The notes: a model not told the origin generated them from the sequence alone. A stretch of DNA of 64,000 bases from an uncultured Oscillospiraceae bacterium (GCA_900553255.1 USCI01000003.1:6052-70051), one strand, 5' to 3'. Positions 10,257-20,627 are shown, counted from the stretch's first letter. Made by a program: numbers and translations.

Positions 10257-11198
10257 ATGACTGTTCGCCAGAAAAACCGGCTGAAGAAACGGGCTTTCGG
10301 CTGGGGCATGTCGATTCTGCGGACCGTTTTCATCGGCGGGCTTTGTTTTGTCGTCCTTTATCCGCTGCTGACCATGCTGACCTCGAGCGTGATGAGCGTC
10401 AGCGACATTTACGACAGCAGCGTCAACTATATTCCCAAGGCCTTTACCCTGGAGCATTACGGTAACGCGGCGGAAATGCTCGGCTATCCGTCGGCATTGT
10501 GGAATACGCTTTTGATGGTTATGTTGGTGTCGGTGGTCCAGACCTGTGCCTGTACGCTGGTAGCCTACGGTTTTGCCCGGTACCGTTTCCGCCTTAACGG
10601 CGTATTGTTTGGGGCGGTGCTGGTCATCATGCTCATCCCGCCCGACGTGCTGATGGCGCCGTATTTTCTTCAGTTCCGCAGTTTTGACCTGTTCGGCATC
10701 GTTGAGGCCGTTACAGGCGAACCGTTGGTGCTGCTGGACACGTACTGGCCCTTTATACTGCTGGGGATGACCTGCACGGGGCTGAAAAACGGGCTGTATA
10801 TCTTCATCATGCGCCAATATTTCCGCGGTGTACCTAAGGAGCTGGAGGAGGCCGCCTATGTGGATGGAGCGGGTCCTCTGAAAACCCTGATCCGCATCAT
10901 CCTGCCCGGAGCAGTCTCCATGATGGTGACGGTATTTTTATTTTCCTTTGTATGGCAGTGGCTGGATGAGATCTATACGCCGGTCCTGTGCGGCAACATG
11001 AATGTGATTCCGTCCACCTTCGGCAATCTGCTCAATCCCTTTACCAATCTGACAAGCGCGGGGGACACCATGGTCCTCACCGGAGCGCTGTTGCAGGATG
11101 CGGGGATTGTGCTGGTGATATTCCCGCTGGTGCTGCTTTACATCGCTGCGCAGAAATTTTTTGTGCAGAGCATGGAACGCAGCGGGCTGGTTGGCTGA
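10257..11198 (+). CDS. Carbohydrate ABC transporter permease, second set (MalG/UgpE type)
   Basis: 313 residues. The first membrane segment is about residues 18-42 (FIGGLCFVVLYPLLTML), and the EAA loop is EEAAYVDGAGPLKTLIRIIL followed by P. A GGGGGGAGAG ribosome binding site precedes the ATG. It pairs with the preceding permease, and the solute-binding protein of this set follows directly. Confidence 0.92.
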   Translation: MTVRQKNRLKKRAFGWGMSILRTVFIGGLCFVVLYPLLTMLTSSVMSVSDIYDSSVNYIPKAFTLEHYGNAAEMLGYPSALWNTLLMVMLVSVVQTCACTLVAYGFARYRFRLNGVLFGAVLVIMLIPPDVLMAPYFLQFRSFDLFGIVEAVTGEPLVLLDTYWPFILLGMTCTGLKNGLYIFIMRQYFRGVPKELEEAAYVDGAGPLKTLIRIILPGAVSMMVTVFLFSFVWQWLDEIYTPVLCGNMNVIPSTFGNLLNPFTNLTSAGDTMVLTGALLQDAGIVLVIFPLVLLYIAAQKFFVQSMERSGLVG

Positions 11199-11223
11199 CC
11201 GAAAAGAAATGGGGGTATGGAAA

Positions 11224-12642
11224 ATGAAGAAGCAACTGGCTACTGGACTGCTGACTGCGGCGCTGGTGCTCGGCACGGCCGCGTGTGGTCCGAATGAAAG
11301 CTCGGTACCGTCCGGCACAAGCGGCGCAGGACCGGGTTCAGACGCTCAGACGCTTGTAGAGCAGCTACAGGTGTCGCAGGAATTTTTGGAAAGTCTGCGA
11401 GGTATGGAAGTGACCCGGGTATATCCCTGGGCGCTGGAGGATCCAGACGTGGAAAGCGAGAGTTACAAGCTGCGCAAACAGCTGGAGGAGGAATACGGTT
11501 TTACCCTGACCGATAAGGGGATCAGCGGAAACTACAATGAATCCATGGTACCTTCTTTGTTAGCGGGAAAGCCGTACGGAGACATTATGCTGTGCCCGGA
11601 AGACTATTTCAACGAGTGGTTTCAGGCGGGTGTCATGGCCGATCTCACGCCCGCGGCACAGACCCTAGGCATCGACTTTACCGACGAACTGTATGAACAG
11701 AACATCCGCAAATATACCGCCGTCAATGGCGGCCAGTACGGCTACGGGTATGCTCAGACCGACTACAGCGTATATTGCAGCCTGTATTACAACAAGCGGA
11801 TTCTGGAGGAAAACCAGTTGGAGGATCCCTTTGCGCTTCGTGAAAAAGGGGAATGGACGTTTGATAAGCTGGCGGAATATGCCCGTATCTGCAAAAAAAC
11901 GAACGCTGACGGTACGGTAGAACAGTGGGGATTAGGTTCCTGGACGGACAATGAGCTGATGATCGCAATGATCAACGCCAACGACGGCTCGATCGTGTCT
12001 CTCGACGAAAACGGCCAGCTTCAGCTCAACCTCAAGGATGCCAAAACCCAGGAGGCGCTTGAATACATGTACCGCTGGTGCAATGTCGACAAGCTGGTCA
12101 ACGTCAGCGAGGGCGGCTGGGAAAAAACCATGGCAGATTTTGTATCGGGGAAATACGCGTTTATGCTGGGTACAGGACATACTCTGAACCTGGCGGGCGC
12201 AAATGGTATGACGGATGAGTTCGGTGTACTGACCTTCCCTGAGGGGCCGTCCAATACATCGGGAGAGACCGATTATTCCATGCATTATTACTACTGGTTC
12301 ATCCCCCAAAAATATCAGGATCAGGCGGCGCAGCTGCTGTATATCCACGATTTGCTGGAGCGCCGGGACACACGCAGCTTCGAAGAGCGGTTTGAGGAAA
12401 CCTACCTGCTCAAGATTCCGGACGAGACCTCCTACAACGATTTTCTGGAGCGATCCCGCAAGGCCCCGAAATATGAGTTATTTTCCTATTCGGGGATCGT
12501 GTGGACGGATCCGGGCATCTACGCCATTTCCACCAGCATTTTCACCGGGCAATCCACTCCTGGCAGCATAGTGGACCGGCTGTACGGATCACTGGAATCC
12601 GCTCTTAAGGATCACTGGGAAGGCATTACCTTCAATGGCTGA
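11224..12642 (+). CDS. Extracellular solute-binding lipoprotein, second set
   Basis: 472 residues from ATG 11224. In-frame starts at 11161 and 11209 would put non-hydrophobic residues ahead of the signal peptide MKKQLATGLLTAALVLGTAA. A lipobox-like Cys follows this signal, so the protein is probably lipid-anchored. The body has family 1 solute-binding features: YGDIMLCPEDYFNEWFQAG, YYNKRILEENQLEDPF and GEWTFDKLAEYARICKK. The predicted role is carbohydrate capture for the second permease pair. It is much shorter than the first binding protein and lacks its sandwich repeats. Confidence 0.9.
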   Translation: MKKQLATGLLTAALVLGTAACGPNESSVPSGTSGAGPGSDAQTLVEQLQVSQEFLESLRGMEVTRVYPWALEDPDVESESYKLRKQLEEEYGFTLTDKGISGNYNESMVPSLLAGKPYGDIMLCPEDYFNEWFQAGVMADLTPAAQTLGIDFTDELYEQNIRKYTAVNGGQYGYGYAQTDYSVYCSLYYNKRILEENQLEDPFALREKGEWTFDKLAEYARICKKTNADGTVEQWGLGSWTDNELMIAMINANDGSIVSLDENGQLQLNLKDAKTQEALEYMYRWCNVDKLVNVSEGGWEKTMADFVSGKYAFMLGTGHTLNLAGANGMTDEFGVLTFPEGPSNTSGETDYSMHYYYWFIPQKYQDQAAQLLYIHDLLERRDTRSFEERFEETYLLKIPDETSYNDFLERSRKAPKYELFSYSGIVWTDPGIYAISTSIFTGQSTPGSIVDRLYGSLESALKDHWEGITFNG

Positions 12643-12675
12643 TATATACGGAGTTTGTGAGAGGAGACGATCGTA

Positions 12676-13644
12676 ATGAAACGTGTATTGTCCATACTGG
12701 CGGCCGTGTGCCTGACCTTCGTGCTGTCGTTCAGTGTGTCGGCCGAATCCACGGTGTTCAAAATGGAAGAGGATTTTGAAGATTACAGCGAAACCCTGGA
12801 TTTCCTTCTGTTCTGGGCTGCAGAACGAGGCAATAAATCCGTAACCTTGGAGCTGGACACCAGTGGCGTGCTCAACGGACAGAACAGCCTGAGAACCGAT
12901 TACGATCTGGATGTGAGCAAGGGCTGGGCCACTACCATCTATTACGCGGACGCGGATCCGGAGCATTATTCGGATGCTCTGCCCAGCAACTGTGACGGGA
13001 TCAAGTTTACGGTAAAGTCGACCTGTCCGGTCGCGATCCGGGTATCTCCGTCGTTCAACTATGTGGCTTCTTATCATTACATATACGCATCATCCACGCC
13101 GCGGGAGTATACCATCCGCTTCGAGGACTTGGTAGGTGTGGAAGACCCGAACTTTGATTTCCAGCAAGCCGAATATTTCAATAACTTTGCCACAGTCGTT
13201 TTCGGGGAAGATCAGCTGGATGGCTTCAGCCGTCAGGGTTCCGTATGGTATGATGATATTTATTTCTTCAAGGGAGACGATCCCACCTATCTCGGCAGCA
13301 AGGAAGAGGCGGAAGCCGACATGCCTACAGACGAACCGCCCACGCAGCCGATAACCACCACGGTTCCGGATGGTTCCGGTACGGAGACCACCGCGCCGGG
13401 GGACAACAGCGAGGCTTCGGAGCCGGACACGGGTGATACGACGGTAACAACCGGAACCGGAACGACGAAAGACGCGGGCGTGCCGGACAGCAATCCGCAT
13501 GAAGCTTCCGAAGGCTCCGTCCTGCCGTGGATCATAGGGGGAATCGTCCTCGTCGTACTGGCAGGCGGTGGGATTGGGGGATACTTCCTGTATAAAAAGA
13601 AGGCCGGCAGCGGCACGACACCGCCCGAAAATCCGGGCGCCTGA
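12676..13644 (+). CDS. Surface protein with carbohydrate-binding-like domain and C-terminal membrane anchor
   Basis: 322 residues: signal peptide (1-24), then a beta-sandwich of about 180 residues. The sandwich starts FKMEEDFEDYSETLDFLLFW and closes with VWYDDIYFFKGDD, the usual layout of CBM11/CIA30-like galactose-binding folds. Next comes a Thr/Pro/Glu-rich linker (residues 215-275), then one membrane helix (WIIGGIVLVVLAGGGIGGYF) and a short KKK cytoplasmic tail. No LPXTG motif is present. It looks like a glycan-binding protein held on the outside of the membrane. The same kind of domain occurs inside the AraC regulator two genes downstream. Confidence 0.75.
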   Translation: MKRVLSILAAVCLTFVLSFSVSAESTVFKMEEDFEDYSETLDFLLFWAAERGNKSVTLELDTSGVLNGQNSLRTDYDLDVSKGWATTIYYADADPEHYSDALPSNCDGIKFTVKSTCPVAIRVSPSFNYVASYHYIYASSTPREYTIRFEDLVGVEDPNFDFQQAEYFNNFATVVFGEDQLDGFSRQGSVWYDDIYFFKGDDPTYLGSKEEAEADMPTDEPPTQPITTTVPDGSGTETTAPGDNSEASEPDTGDTTVTTGTGTTKDAGVPDSNPHEASEGSVLPWIIGGIVLVVLAGGGIGGYFLYKKKAGSGTTPPENPGA

Positions 13645-13746
13645 CAAAGTACGGCGCGGGCAGGGACGCCGCAGGGCCATCGTACGGCAGTCCGATTCGG
13701 AACTGCGGCGTTCAGTCCCCGCCGACCGATATAGAAAGGTGTGAAG

Positions 13747-15738
13747 GTGTTGAAAAGACAGCAAGTAACCGCCATATTGGCGGCGGTATGTCTGCTGACC
13801 GGATTGACATGCGGCTGTCATAAAAACCCGCCGGTGTCTTCAGAAAGTTCCGGTGTGCAAAGCGGGGAATCTGTTGGCAGCCCCGGGTCGGAGACATCCT
13901 CCTCCGGGAATGCTTCAGCCTCCTCGGAGGATCCCGCAGATTCTTCGGCCCCTCCCGTCATAGGCGGCGAGGATACGGATGTCCTCCCTCTGGACATGAG
14001 CGTCGCGGAGCCGGTAGCCGCGGGAACAAGGCAGACGGCGGCCAACACTCGGCTGCTTGTCAATACGGATAATCCTCTGTTTTTATTCCGGGGAGAAGCA
14101 CGATTTACGGGCGACGATGTGGTTCGTTTCTGGGAACGGATTCCGAGCGATATTCGAGCGTATTCGGCGGTGTTCCTGTCGTATGACGAGACCAAGTCGA
14201 ATGCGGATGTCCTTGCAAACTTTGATGCGATTTTGGCGGTTACAGACCAGGAGGATATCCCGGTTATCCTGCAGATTGAGTATTGGAACAGCTTCGAAGA
14301 GCGGCAGGCCTTTACACAGGCGGAATTGTCCGGTCTTATGCGCAGGCATACCTCTTTGAAAGGTCTTGCCCATACGGAGCTGAGCTGCATGTATTCCGAG
14401 CAGGAGGAAATCGACCGGATGAAAACCAGCATCCGTGCCTGTAAGGAAAACAATGCGCTTTTTATCTGGCTGGACATGGAATATGTGCAGAACGCCAACG
14501 TTTTTGCGCGTTTTCTGGAGGACGATGAGCTGTACGGGCTGATGTCTTCTTATTCGCATAACGTGGTTCTGATCGATAAGCATAACGGGCAGGGCCGGCA
14601 CTTCGCCGTACAAAGCGCGGCCATGGGTGCCTGGCTGTCCGGGGTTTGCGACAACTGGGGCTCGAATGTGGAAAGCTGGCTCTGGTGGGAAGAGGGCCTT
14701 GGTCTGTATGATGATATGGGCGGCACCTATCGTTCCTTCCCTGAAGACTACACCAAGGAATACCCTGCGGCCATGAGCGGCATGGATACGCTGTGCGACG
14801 CCGTCGGCGGTGCGACGGTGTTTTCCTACGAGCAACTGACCATGTCGGCTACCAATGCCGACGGTGAGACGGTACTTACTCCGGCATTCTATAACGTACT
14901 GTATCCGATTTATCAGAAAATTGTTTCCAAGACACTGATTCCCACCAAAGAACAGGTGATCGGGCAAATCAGGGTGGCGTACCAGTACGGCGATATCGAC
15001 GCGGAGGAGACGGCGGGCTATGAATCTCCTCTTCTGGTGGATCTGTACGCCGCCACTACGGAATACATGAATACCTACCGGCAGATGCGGGTAAGCAAGA
15101 AGTGGCTGCCGACTACCGGCCGGTACTATATTATTCCTTCGATTCTCAGGCAGGTGAATGCATCGGCGATACTTCCGGGAGTCCGTATCCTCAACAGCAG
15201 CAATTACACGAATCTGCTTGGAGACACAGCCGCTTCCAAACGAGAGTATTTCAATTCACAATACGCGCAGACCTATACGGGAAGCGCCACAATGTATACG
15301 ATAAACGGGTATTCCTACATTCTGAACAGCCATGAAAATACGACTGTTAACGCCCATCAGAACGCGGCTTTCTCCACACAAAAGCAGGCGCAGATGACGG
15401 TTAACCTGCCGGAGCACAGCTACATTCTGTTGTATGATCACATTGACTCGATGCGGATAGAGTTGTACAATTATCGGTACGATGCCAGAGATTTCTTTGC
15501 CAAAAGGGAACGCTGGGACATGTTTATCGACGACTATCTGGCAGGTCTTAAAGACGGGAACGAAGCCGATTTTCGTACCACCACTTTCACGATTGAGGGA
15601 CTGGACAGGCAGCCGAAATGTACGGTAAGCGGCAGCAACAATGCCACAGCCGTCACCAAATGGGATGAACAGAGCGGTTCGATGACTGTACAGATCACCT
15701 CAAACGGCGTAGTTTATGTGGAATTAACCGGCCTGTAA
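13747..15738 (+). CDS. GH98-like lipoprotein (putative glycoside hydrolase)
   Basis: 663 residues with a signal peptide ending LTCGC (lipobox) and a Ser/Glu-rich linker to about residue 90. The central 300 residues resemble the catalytic barrel of glycoside hydrolase family 98: RFWERIPSDIRAYSAVFLSY, DIPVILQIEYWNS, FIWLDMEYVQNANVFA, then VCDNWGSNVESWLWWEEG. GH98 enzymes are endo-beta-galactosidases or xylanases; acidic candidates include the Glu in LQIEY and the Asp/Glu in WLDMEY. The assignment rests on recalled family patterns. GTG 13747 is chosen because GAAAGG lies 7 bases before it; GTG 13741 and TTG 13750 are alternatives. It probably trims the imported glycan at the cell surface. Confidence 0.62.
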   Translation: MLKRQQVTAILAAVCLLTGLTCGCHKNPPVSSESSGVQSGESVGSPGSETSSSGNASASSEDPADSSAPPVIGGEDTDVLPLDMSVAEPVAAGTRQTAANTRLLVNTDNPLFLFRGEARFTGDDVVRFWERIPSDIRAYSAVFLSYDETKSNADVLANFDAILAVTDQEDIPVILQIEYWNSFEERQAFTQAELSGLMRRHTSLKGLAHTELSCMYSEQEEIDRMKTSIRACKENNALFIWLDMEYVQNANVFARFLEDDELYGLMSSYSHNVVLIDKHNGQGRHFAVQSAAMGAWLSGVCDNWGSNVESWLWWEEGLGLYDDMGGTYRSFPEDYTKEYPAAMSGMDTLCDAVGGATVFSYEQLTMSATNADGETVLTPAFYNVLYPIYQKIVSKTLIPTKEQVIGQIRVAYQYGDIDAEETAGYESPLLVDLYAATTEYMNTYRQMRVSKKWLPTTGRYYIIPSILRQVNASAILPGVRILNSSNYTNLLGDTAASKREYFNSQYAQTYTGSATMYTINGYSYILNSHENTTVNAHQNAAFSTQKQAQMTVNLPEHSYILLYDHIDSMRIELYNYRYDARDFFAKRERWDMFIDDYLAGLKDGNEADFRTTTFTIEGLDRQPKCTVSGSNNATAVTKWDEQSGSMTVQITSNGVVYVELTGL

Positions 15739-15782
15739 ACTTCGAGCCGCCTGGCTGGATCGCCCAAAGGGAGGAGCGGTAT

Positions 15783-18700
15783 ATGCCCCATCAAACTGAG
15801 CCCGCCATTTTTTCAAAGGCGTATTCCCCACCGCTGGCGGTGGGGAAACGCTTTTTCCTGCATGGATTCTGGGATTTTATCCTGCGCAGCTCTTATCGTA
15901 CCGTCCATACAAATGTCAAGGGGTATGCGCTGTTTCGAGTGGCCTCAGGATCGGGCTGCCTGCGAGTCGGAGAGGTGCAAAGGTCCCTGAAGAGCGGAAT
16001 GATTGTCGCCGTCTCCGCAGGCTCTGTAGCAGAAATTGTTCCTGAACCCGGTGATGCTTTGCACATTGCGGAGATTCTGTTGGATTTTCAGGAGGGATTG
16101 GATACCCTGCAGGATCATGCGGCCATTCGGGAAAGTCTTGCGGCGCATCTGCTCACTCCGCTTCCGGCTTCTACCGAGATGTACAGCGCATGGAACGCCC
16201 TGCGCAGCGAGCTGAACAGTATGGAGGTATTCCAGGAGTCCGTGCTCGAACTTCTGCTGCGCCAGATATTGATTTATCTGTATCGCACTTGTCTTGCCGA
16301 GGAGAAACCGGCGGCCGTATCCGGCAAAGCGGCTCAGGAACGGGTAAATGAGGTGATACAGTATATCGACCGCAATATACTGTATCTAAAAAACGTATAT
16401 CGTGTGAGCGAAGCCCTTGGCTACAATTACTCTTATTTATCTCATGTTTTTTCTGCTGTAACCGGGCGTTCTTTACGAGATTATTTTTTGCAGAAAAGGT
16501 TCGAAAAGGCGATAGAACTTCTGCGGGACAATTTGAGCATTGCTGAGGTATCCGCAATGCTGGGCTATGCGGCAGTGCATTCGTTTTCGCGGGCTTTCAG
16601 CCGGCAGGTGGGGCGTCCGCCCGGCAGCTTTCAGAAAAAAAGCGCTCTTCCTGTTCACCATACCGTTCTCAAGCAGTCGTTCGACGATTTTGAGGGTCCA
16701 CTCTTGGAATGGGAAATCGACCAGGTGTACGGCTCGATGAAAACACTGGAACTGGTTTCCTATCCGCGCCACAGCGGACAGCGGTCGCTTGCGATGGAAT
16801 ACAACGTCGTTTCCGACTGGCGGGTGGACCGGTACAGCCGGTACCGGAAAGATCTGTCAGTGAGGGGAATGAAATACTTTTCCTTCTGGGCGAAGGCGAC
16901 AAGCCCGGTCCGCGTAGAGGTTGTGATTCTGGACAGTCATCAGCGGGAGTTTGTGAAGCTTGTGGATGTAGGGAATGTGGGGGCTGTGGTCTGTATTCCT
17001 CTGGAAGAATTTTTGCCCCGGAACGGAACATGGCCGATAAACCTGAAGAACGGTGTGGGCATTGTATTCTTTTTTCGGGGGATACAGAATACGGCAAAGC
17101 CGTCTATCGGTCGGCTGTTCATTGATGACGTAGCCTTTGTAGATACGGACATATCTACCCTCACCGAGTCGTCTTCCCGTACAGACCTGATCGAACTACA
17201 TAAAAAGAAAAGTCCTTTTCTGCAGCCTCCCGCCGTGATTGTTCGCCCCCGCAGTCAGAGCGAACTCAACGAACTCTGCCAGGGGACCGAGCATCCGACA
17301 GGGGTACAGCTGGTCCTCCGGGAGGATTTGGCCGTATACAGCGTGTTTGGCAGTCCGATGGGAACGCTGTCGGGCGTATTTGTAAAAATCTATCAGAAGA
17401 TTATACCAGTTCTGACGGTTTCGGACCGCAAGACCGTCGATCAGTTGTTGGATTATCTCAATGAAAAGAATTTTCAGGACGTATTTATTCTGTCAAAGCA
17501 AGAGGATCTGATCCGGTATGTTCATGAGAAGAACTGCATTCTGCGGGGCATTCTGGACCGTACGGAAGAGGCGGGAGATCCGGATGAGTTGAGCGCTCTG
17601 TGTAATGCCTGCGGGGTAAGGGTATTGCTTCTGGGGGAGGATGTGCCTGGTTCACTGGTTAGTGAACTGGAAAACCGACAGACCTCAGTATGGCTTCAGC
17701 AGGCTTTTCAGGAGAAGGAATTGACGGTGCGGTTTCACCGCATGCTCACAAGCGGAGCAATGGGCATGATTGTGGATCGCGCAGATGCTCTGCGGTGTGT
17801 GATGAGCGTGTATGAGGATCAAACGCAGCTTCATACGCCCAGGCTGTTGGCGTATGGCTATGACAATCTGTATTTCTGGAACAGTATGGAAGCAGCAGAG
17901 GCCGCAGCAGATGTCCATGCGGACGGTATAGTGCTGGACGTCTTCATGACCAAAGACAGACAGTTTGTTGCGATTTCCGAACGGGAAATTGAGCATTCCT
18001 CCTGTGATTTAAGCGGCAATATTGAAGATTATACGTGGGAAGAGCTTCGTCACATACGTTTCAACCGAGACGCGAAACTGCGGCATAAAGGCAGCCGGCT
18101 GACGCGGCTTACGGACTTTTTTCAGGCATTAGCTTATCGGGATATCCGCCTGTACTTGGTGGTATATGAGGATGATGCCTGGGTAATCGATATGCTGCGG
18201 GATCTGGTCCGGGAAGCAGGAATGGAGCGTCGGGTAGTTTATGTGGTAGGCGGAACAGCACAAATCCAGAACATCCGACATAAAATTCCGGGGGCGGCCA
18301 TTCTCAACCGGGGGTTGTATGATTCTCCTCAGAATACAAAGCTCTCGCTGCCGGAAATCCTGATGAATGTGCAGTTGTATAACACCGGTTTCATGCCTCG
18401 GTATCAACGCACAGAGGCATTTTTTACTACGATGTATGCCCTGTGGTGTCGTGGCATACCCATCCAGCCTTATTACTTTGATAATTGGGAAGACCTGATA
18501 GCATTCTTCCTTGGCGGAGCAGCGGGGATGGTGACAAATCAGGCGGAAAGAATGAACAGCTGGATGAGGGCGCTTTTATCGGCGGAAGAGGTAATCCATC
18601 TGACAGCAGGACAGACCCGTGAGATAGGAGCAGAAATGCTGACCTACGGTGGCCGCCGGGAACGGGTGCGACCGGAAATCCAGATTCTGGAGGGACAGCT

Positions 18701-18833
18701 AAAGGCGGATGGAAACCGGCTGACCGCGGAAAAGGCGGGAAAGGGTTATGTCATGCTTTGGTACACTTTTGAGATCGAAGACGGATTGTATTATCGGAAA
18801 TACACCCAGCCGGTTCCTGTTGTTTCAGAATAA
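15783..18833 (+). CDS. AraC-family regulator fused to a carbohydrate-binding-like domain and two GDPD-like barrels
   Basis: 1016 residues, against about 280-300 for an ordinary AraC regulator. Order: a cupin-like effector domain (about 10-100), two AraC helix-turn-helices (about 185-285, with LSIAEVSAMLGYAAVHSFSR and FSRQVGRPPGSF), and a CBM11/CIA30-like sandwich (about 300-455, ending RLFIDDVAFVD). The rest (about 480-1010) looks like two glycerophosphodiester phosphodiesterase-type barrels ending SGAMGMIVDRAD and GGAAGMVTNQAE. The clearest part is HADGIVLDVFMTKDRQFVAI, matching the GDPD phrase GADYIELDV..TKDG..V. The GDPD catalytic HRG, ExD and HD residues are all replaced. It probably controls the upstream sugar operon. 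The extra domains may bind ligand rather than catalyse. Confidence 0.8.
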   Translation: MPHQTEPAIFSKAYSPPLAVGKRFFLHGFWDFILRSSYRTVHTNVKGYALFRVASGSGCLRVGEVQRSLKSGMIVAVSAGSVAEIVPEPGDALHIAEILLDFQEGLDTLQDHAAIRESLAAHLLTPLPASTEMYSAWNALRSELNSMEVFQESVLELLLRQILIYLYRTCLAEEKPAAVSGKAAQERVNEVIQYIDRNILYLKNVYRVSEALGYNYSYLSHVFSAVTGRSLRDYFLQKRFEKAIELLRDNLSIAEVSAMLGYAAVHSFSRAFSRQVGRPPGSFQKKSALPVHHTVLKQSFDDFEGPLLEWEIDQVYGSMKTLELVSYPRHSGQRSLAMEYNVVSDWRVDRYSRYRKDLSVRGMKYFSFWAKATSPVRVEVVILDSHQREFVKLVDVGNVGAVVCIPLEEFLPRNGTWPINLKNGVGIVFFFRGIQNTAKPSIGRLFIDDVAFVDTDISTLTESSSRTDLIELHKKKSPFLQPPAVIVRPRSQSELNELCQGTEHPTGVQLVLREDLAVYSVFGSPMGTLSGVFVKIYQKIIPVLTVSDRKTVDQLLDYLNEKNFQDVFILSKQEDLIRYVHEKNCILRGILDRTEEAGDPDELSALCNACGVRVLLLGEDVPGSLVSELENRQTSVWLQQAFQEKELTVRFHRMLTSGAMGMIVDRADALRCVMSVYEDQTQLHTPRLLAYGYDNLYFWNSMEAAEAAADVHADGIVLDVFMTKDRQFVAISEREIEHSSCDLSGNIEDYTWEELRHIRFNRDAKLRHKGSRLTRLTDFFQALAYRDIRLYLVVYEDDAWVIDMLRDLVREAGMERRVVYVVGGTAQIQNIRHKIPGAAILNRGLYDSPQNTKLSLPEILMNVQLYNTGFMPRYQRTEAFFTTMYALWCRGIPIQPYYFDNWEDLIAFFLGGAAGMVTNQAERMNSWMRALLSAEEVIHLTAGQTREIGAEMLTYGGRRERVRPEIQILEGQLKADGNRLTAEKAGKGYVMLWYTFEIEDGLYYRKYTQPVPVVSE

Positions 18834-19065
18834 GGAAAGACTGTGCACCAGGCAAATCCCCAGAATTATCTACACAGGCAACACAGATGATCGGATATGT
18901 TGTTGTCTCAAATCGGATAGAACGGCAAAAATAGCTCTGTTGATACAAATTGCCACACCCACAATTTCCCATGCAAAACCGGGCTCCCTCAAGGCTTGGG
19001 TGTACCCCCTAGGCAAAAGAGATCCCCGGAAACCTGAATAATACCAGGTTTCCGGGGAGTTCATT
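18834..19065. other. Intergenic gap between convergent genes
   Basis: This 232-base gap separates the AraC fusion gene (+) from guaA (-). Apart from the terminator hairpin at 19024-19057, nothing recognisable was seen. Confidence 0.6.
19024..19057. terminator. Bidirectional terminator hairpin between araC-like gene and guaA
   Basis: A perfect 13-bp stem (CCCCGGAAACCTG with its complement) and an 8-base loop. The T-rich flank is moderate on both sides (TTCATTTTATT on +, ATCTCTTTT on -). Confidence 0.8.
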
Positions 19066-20595
19066 TTATTCCCACTCAATCGTGGCAGGCGGCTTGCTGG
19101 TGATATCGTACACAACGCGGTTGACTCCGCTGACCTCGTTGATAATCCGGCTGGACACCGTTGCAAGCAGTTCCAGCGGCAGGCGCGCCCAATCGGCGGT
19201 CATAAAGTCAGTCGTGGACACCGCCCGCAGCGCCACGGTATAGTCATAGGTGCGCGAATCGCCCATCACGCCGACCGAACGCATATCGGTGATGACCGCA
19301 AAATACTGGTTGACCTCCCGCTCGAGGCCGGCCCTCACGATTTCCTCCCGGAAAATGGCATCCGCTTCCCGCAGGATTGCCAGCCTCTCTTTCGTCACCG
19401 CACCGATGCACCGCACCGCGAGGCCGGGGCCGGGGAAGGGCTGCCGCCACACCATTTCATATGGCAGGCCAAGCTCCAGCCCCGCCTGGCGCACCTCGTC
19501 CTTGAACAGGTCGCGCAGCGGCTCGCACAGCTTCAGGTTCATCCTCTCCGGCAGGCCGCCGACGTTGTGATGGGATTTGATGACCGCCGCCTTGTCGCTG
19601 CCGCTTTCGATCACATCCGGATAAATGGTGCCCTGCACCAGGAAGCCCACGTCGCCGACCTTGCGGGCTTCCTCCTCAAACACCCGGATGAACTCCTCGC
19701 CGATGATCTTGCGCTTGCGCTCCGGATCAGCCACCCCGTCCAGCTTCTGCAGGAACCGGTCGGCAGCGTCCACCCGAATAAACCGGATGTCATAATGGCC
19801 GCGGAACATCGCCTCAACCATATCTCCCTCGTCCTTGCGCAGCAGGCCGTGATCGACAAAAATGCAGGTCAGCTGCCGGCCGACTGCCTTGGCCACCATC
19901 ACCGCGGCCACCGAGCTGTCCACTCCGCCGGACAGGCCGCAGAGCACATTTTTATCCCCGATCTGCGCGCGGATCTTCTGCACGGCCTCCTCCACAAAGG
20001 AGGACATCTTCCAGTCGCCGGAGCAGCCGCACACCCGGAACAGGAAATTATGCAGCATCTGGGCGCCGTTGACGGTGTGCATCACTTCCGGGTGGAACTG
20101 CACCGCATAGAGCTTTTTTTCGGCATTTTCCATCGCGGCGCAGGGGCAGGACGGCGTATGGCCGACGATCCGGAAGCCCTCGGGCAGCGATGCGATATAA
20201 TCGGTATGGCTCATCCAGCAGGTCTGTTCCTTCTGCATGCCCTTGAACAGCAGACTGGAGGGATCCACCGTCACGGCGGTCGACCCGTACTCCCGTCCGG
20301 CGCTCTCCACCTTGCCGCCCGACAGCCACCCCATCAGCTGCGCGCCGTAGCAGATGCCGAGCACCGGCACGCCCAGTTCTAGGATTTCCGCCGGGCAGCG
20401 CGGGGAATCGTCAGCATACACGCTATTGGGCCCGCCGGTGAAGATGATGCCTTTATAACCGGCGGCGCGAATCTCCTCGAGCGGTGTTTTATACGATTTC
20501 ACCACCGAATAAACCCCGGCCTCGCGCACCCGCCGGGCAATCAGCTGATTATACTGGCCGCCAAAATCCAATACCAAAACGGTTTCGTTTGCCAT
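19066..20595 (-). CDS. guaA: GMP synthase (glutamine-hydrolysing)
   Basis: 509 residues, normal length. It converts XMP to GMP using ATP and glutamine in the cytoplasm. The N-terminal class I glutamine amidotransferase has [14 protein letters not shown], the nucleophile Cys in [10 protein letters not shown], and the catalytic His-Glu in QFHPEV. The ATP pyrophosphatase domain has the P-loop [11 protein letters not shown]. The C-terminal dimerisation domain ends [13 protein letters not shown], the family signature. A GAAAGGACAGGG ribosome binding site precedes the ATG. It lies 74 bases downstream of purA, giving both branches from IMP side by side. Confidence 0.98.
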   Translation of the reverse strand: MANETVLVLDFGGQYNQLIARRVREAGVYSVVKSYKTPLEEIRAAGYKGIIFTGGPNSVYADDSPRCPAEILELGVPVLGICYGAQLMGWLSGGKVESAGREYGSTAVTVDPSSLLFKGMQKEQTCWMSHTDYIASLPEGFRIVGHTPSCPCAAMENAEKKLYAVQFHPEVMHTVNGAQMLHNFLFRVCGCSGDWKMSSFVEEAVQKIRAQIGDKNVLCGLSGGVDSSVAAVMVAKAVGRQLTCIFVDHGLLRKDEGDMVEAMFRGHYDIRFIRVDAADRFLQKLDGVADPERKRKIIGEEFIRVFEEEARKVGDVGFLVQGTIYPDVIESGSDKAAVIKSHHNVGGLPERMNLKLCEPLRDLFKDEVRQAGLELGLPYEMVWRQPFPGPGLAVRCIGAVTKERLAILREADAIFREEIVRAGLEREVNQYFAVITDMRSVGVMGDSRTYDYTVALRAVSTTDFMTADWARLPLELLATVSSRIINEVSGVNRVVYDITSKPPATIEWE

Positions 20596-20627
20596 CCCTG
20601 TGTTCCCTGTCCTTTCGCTTAAAGCAG

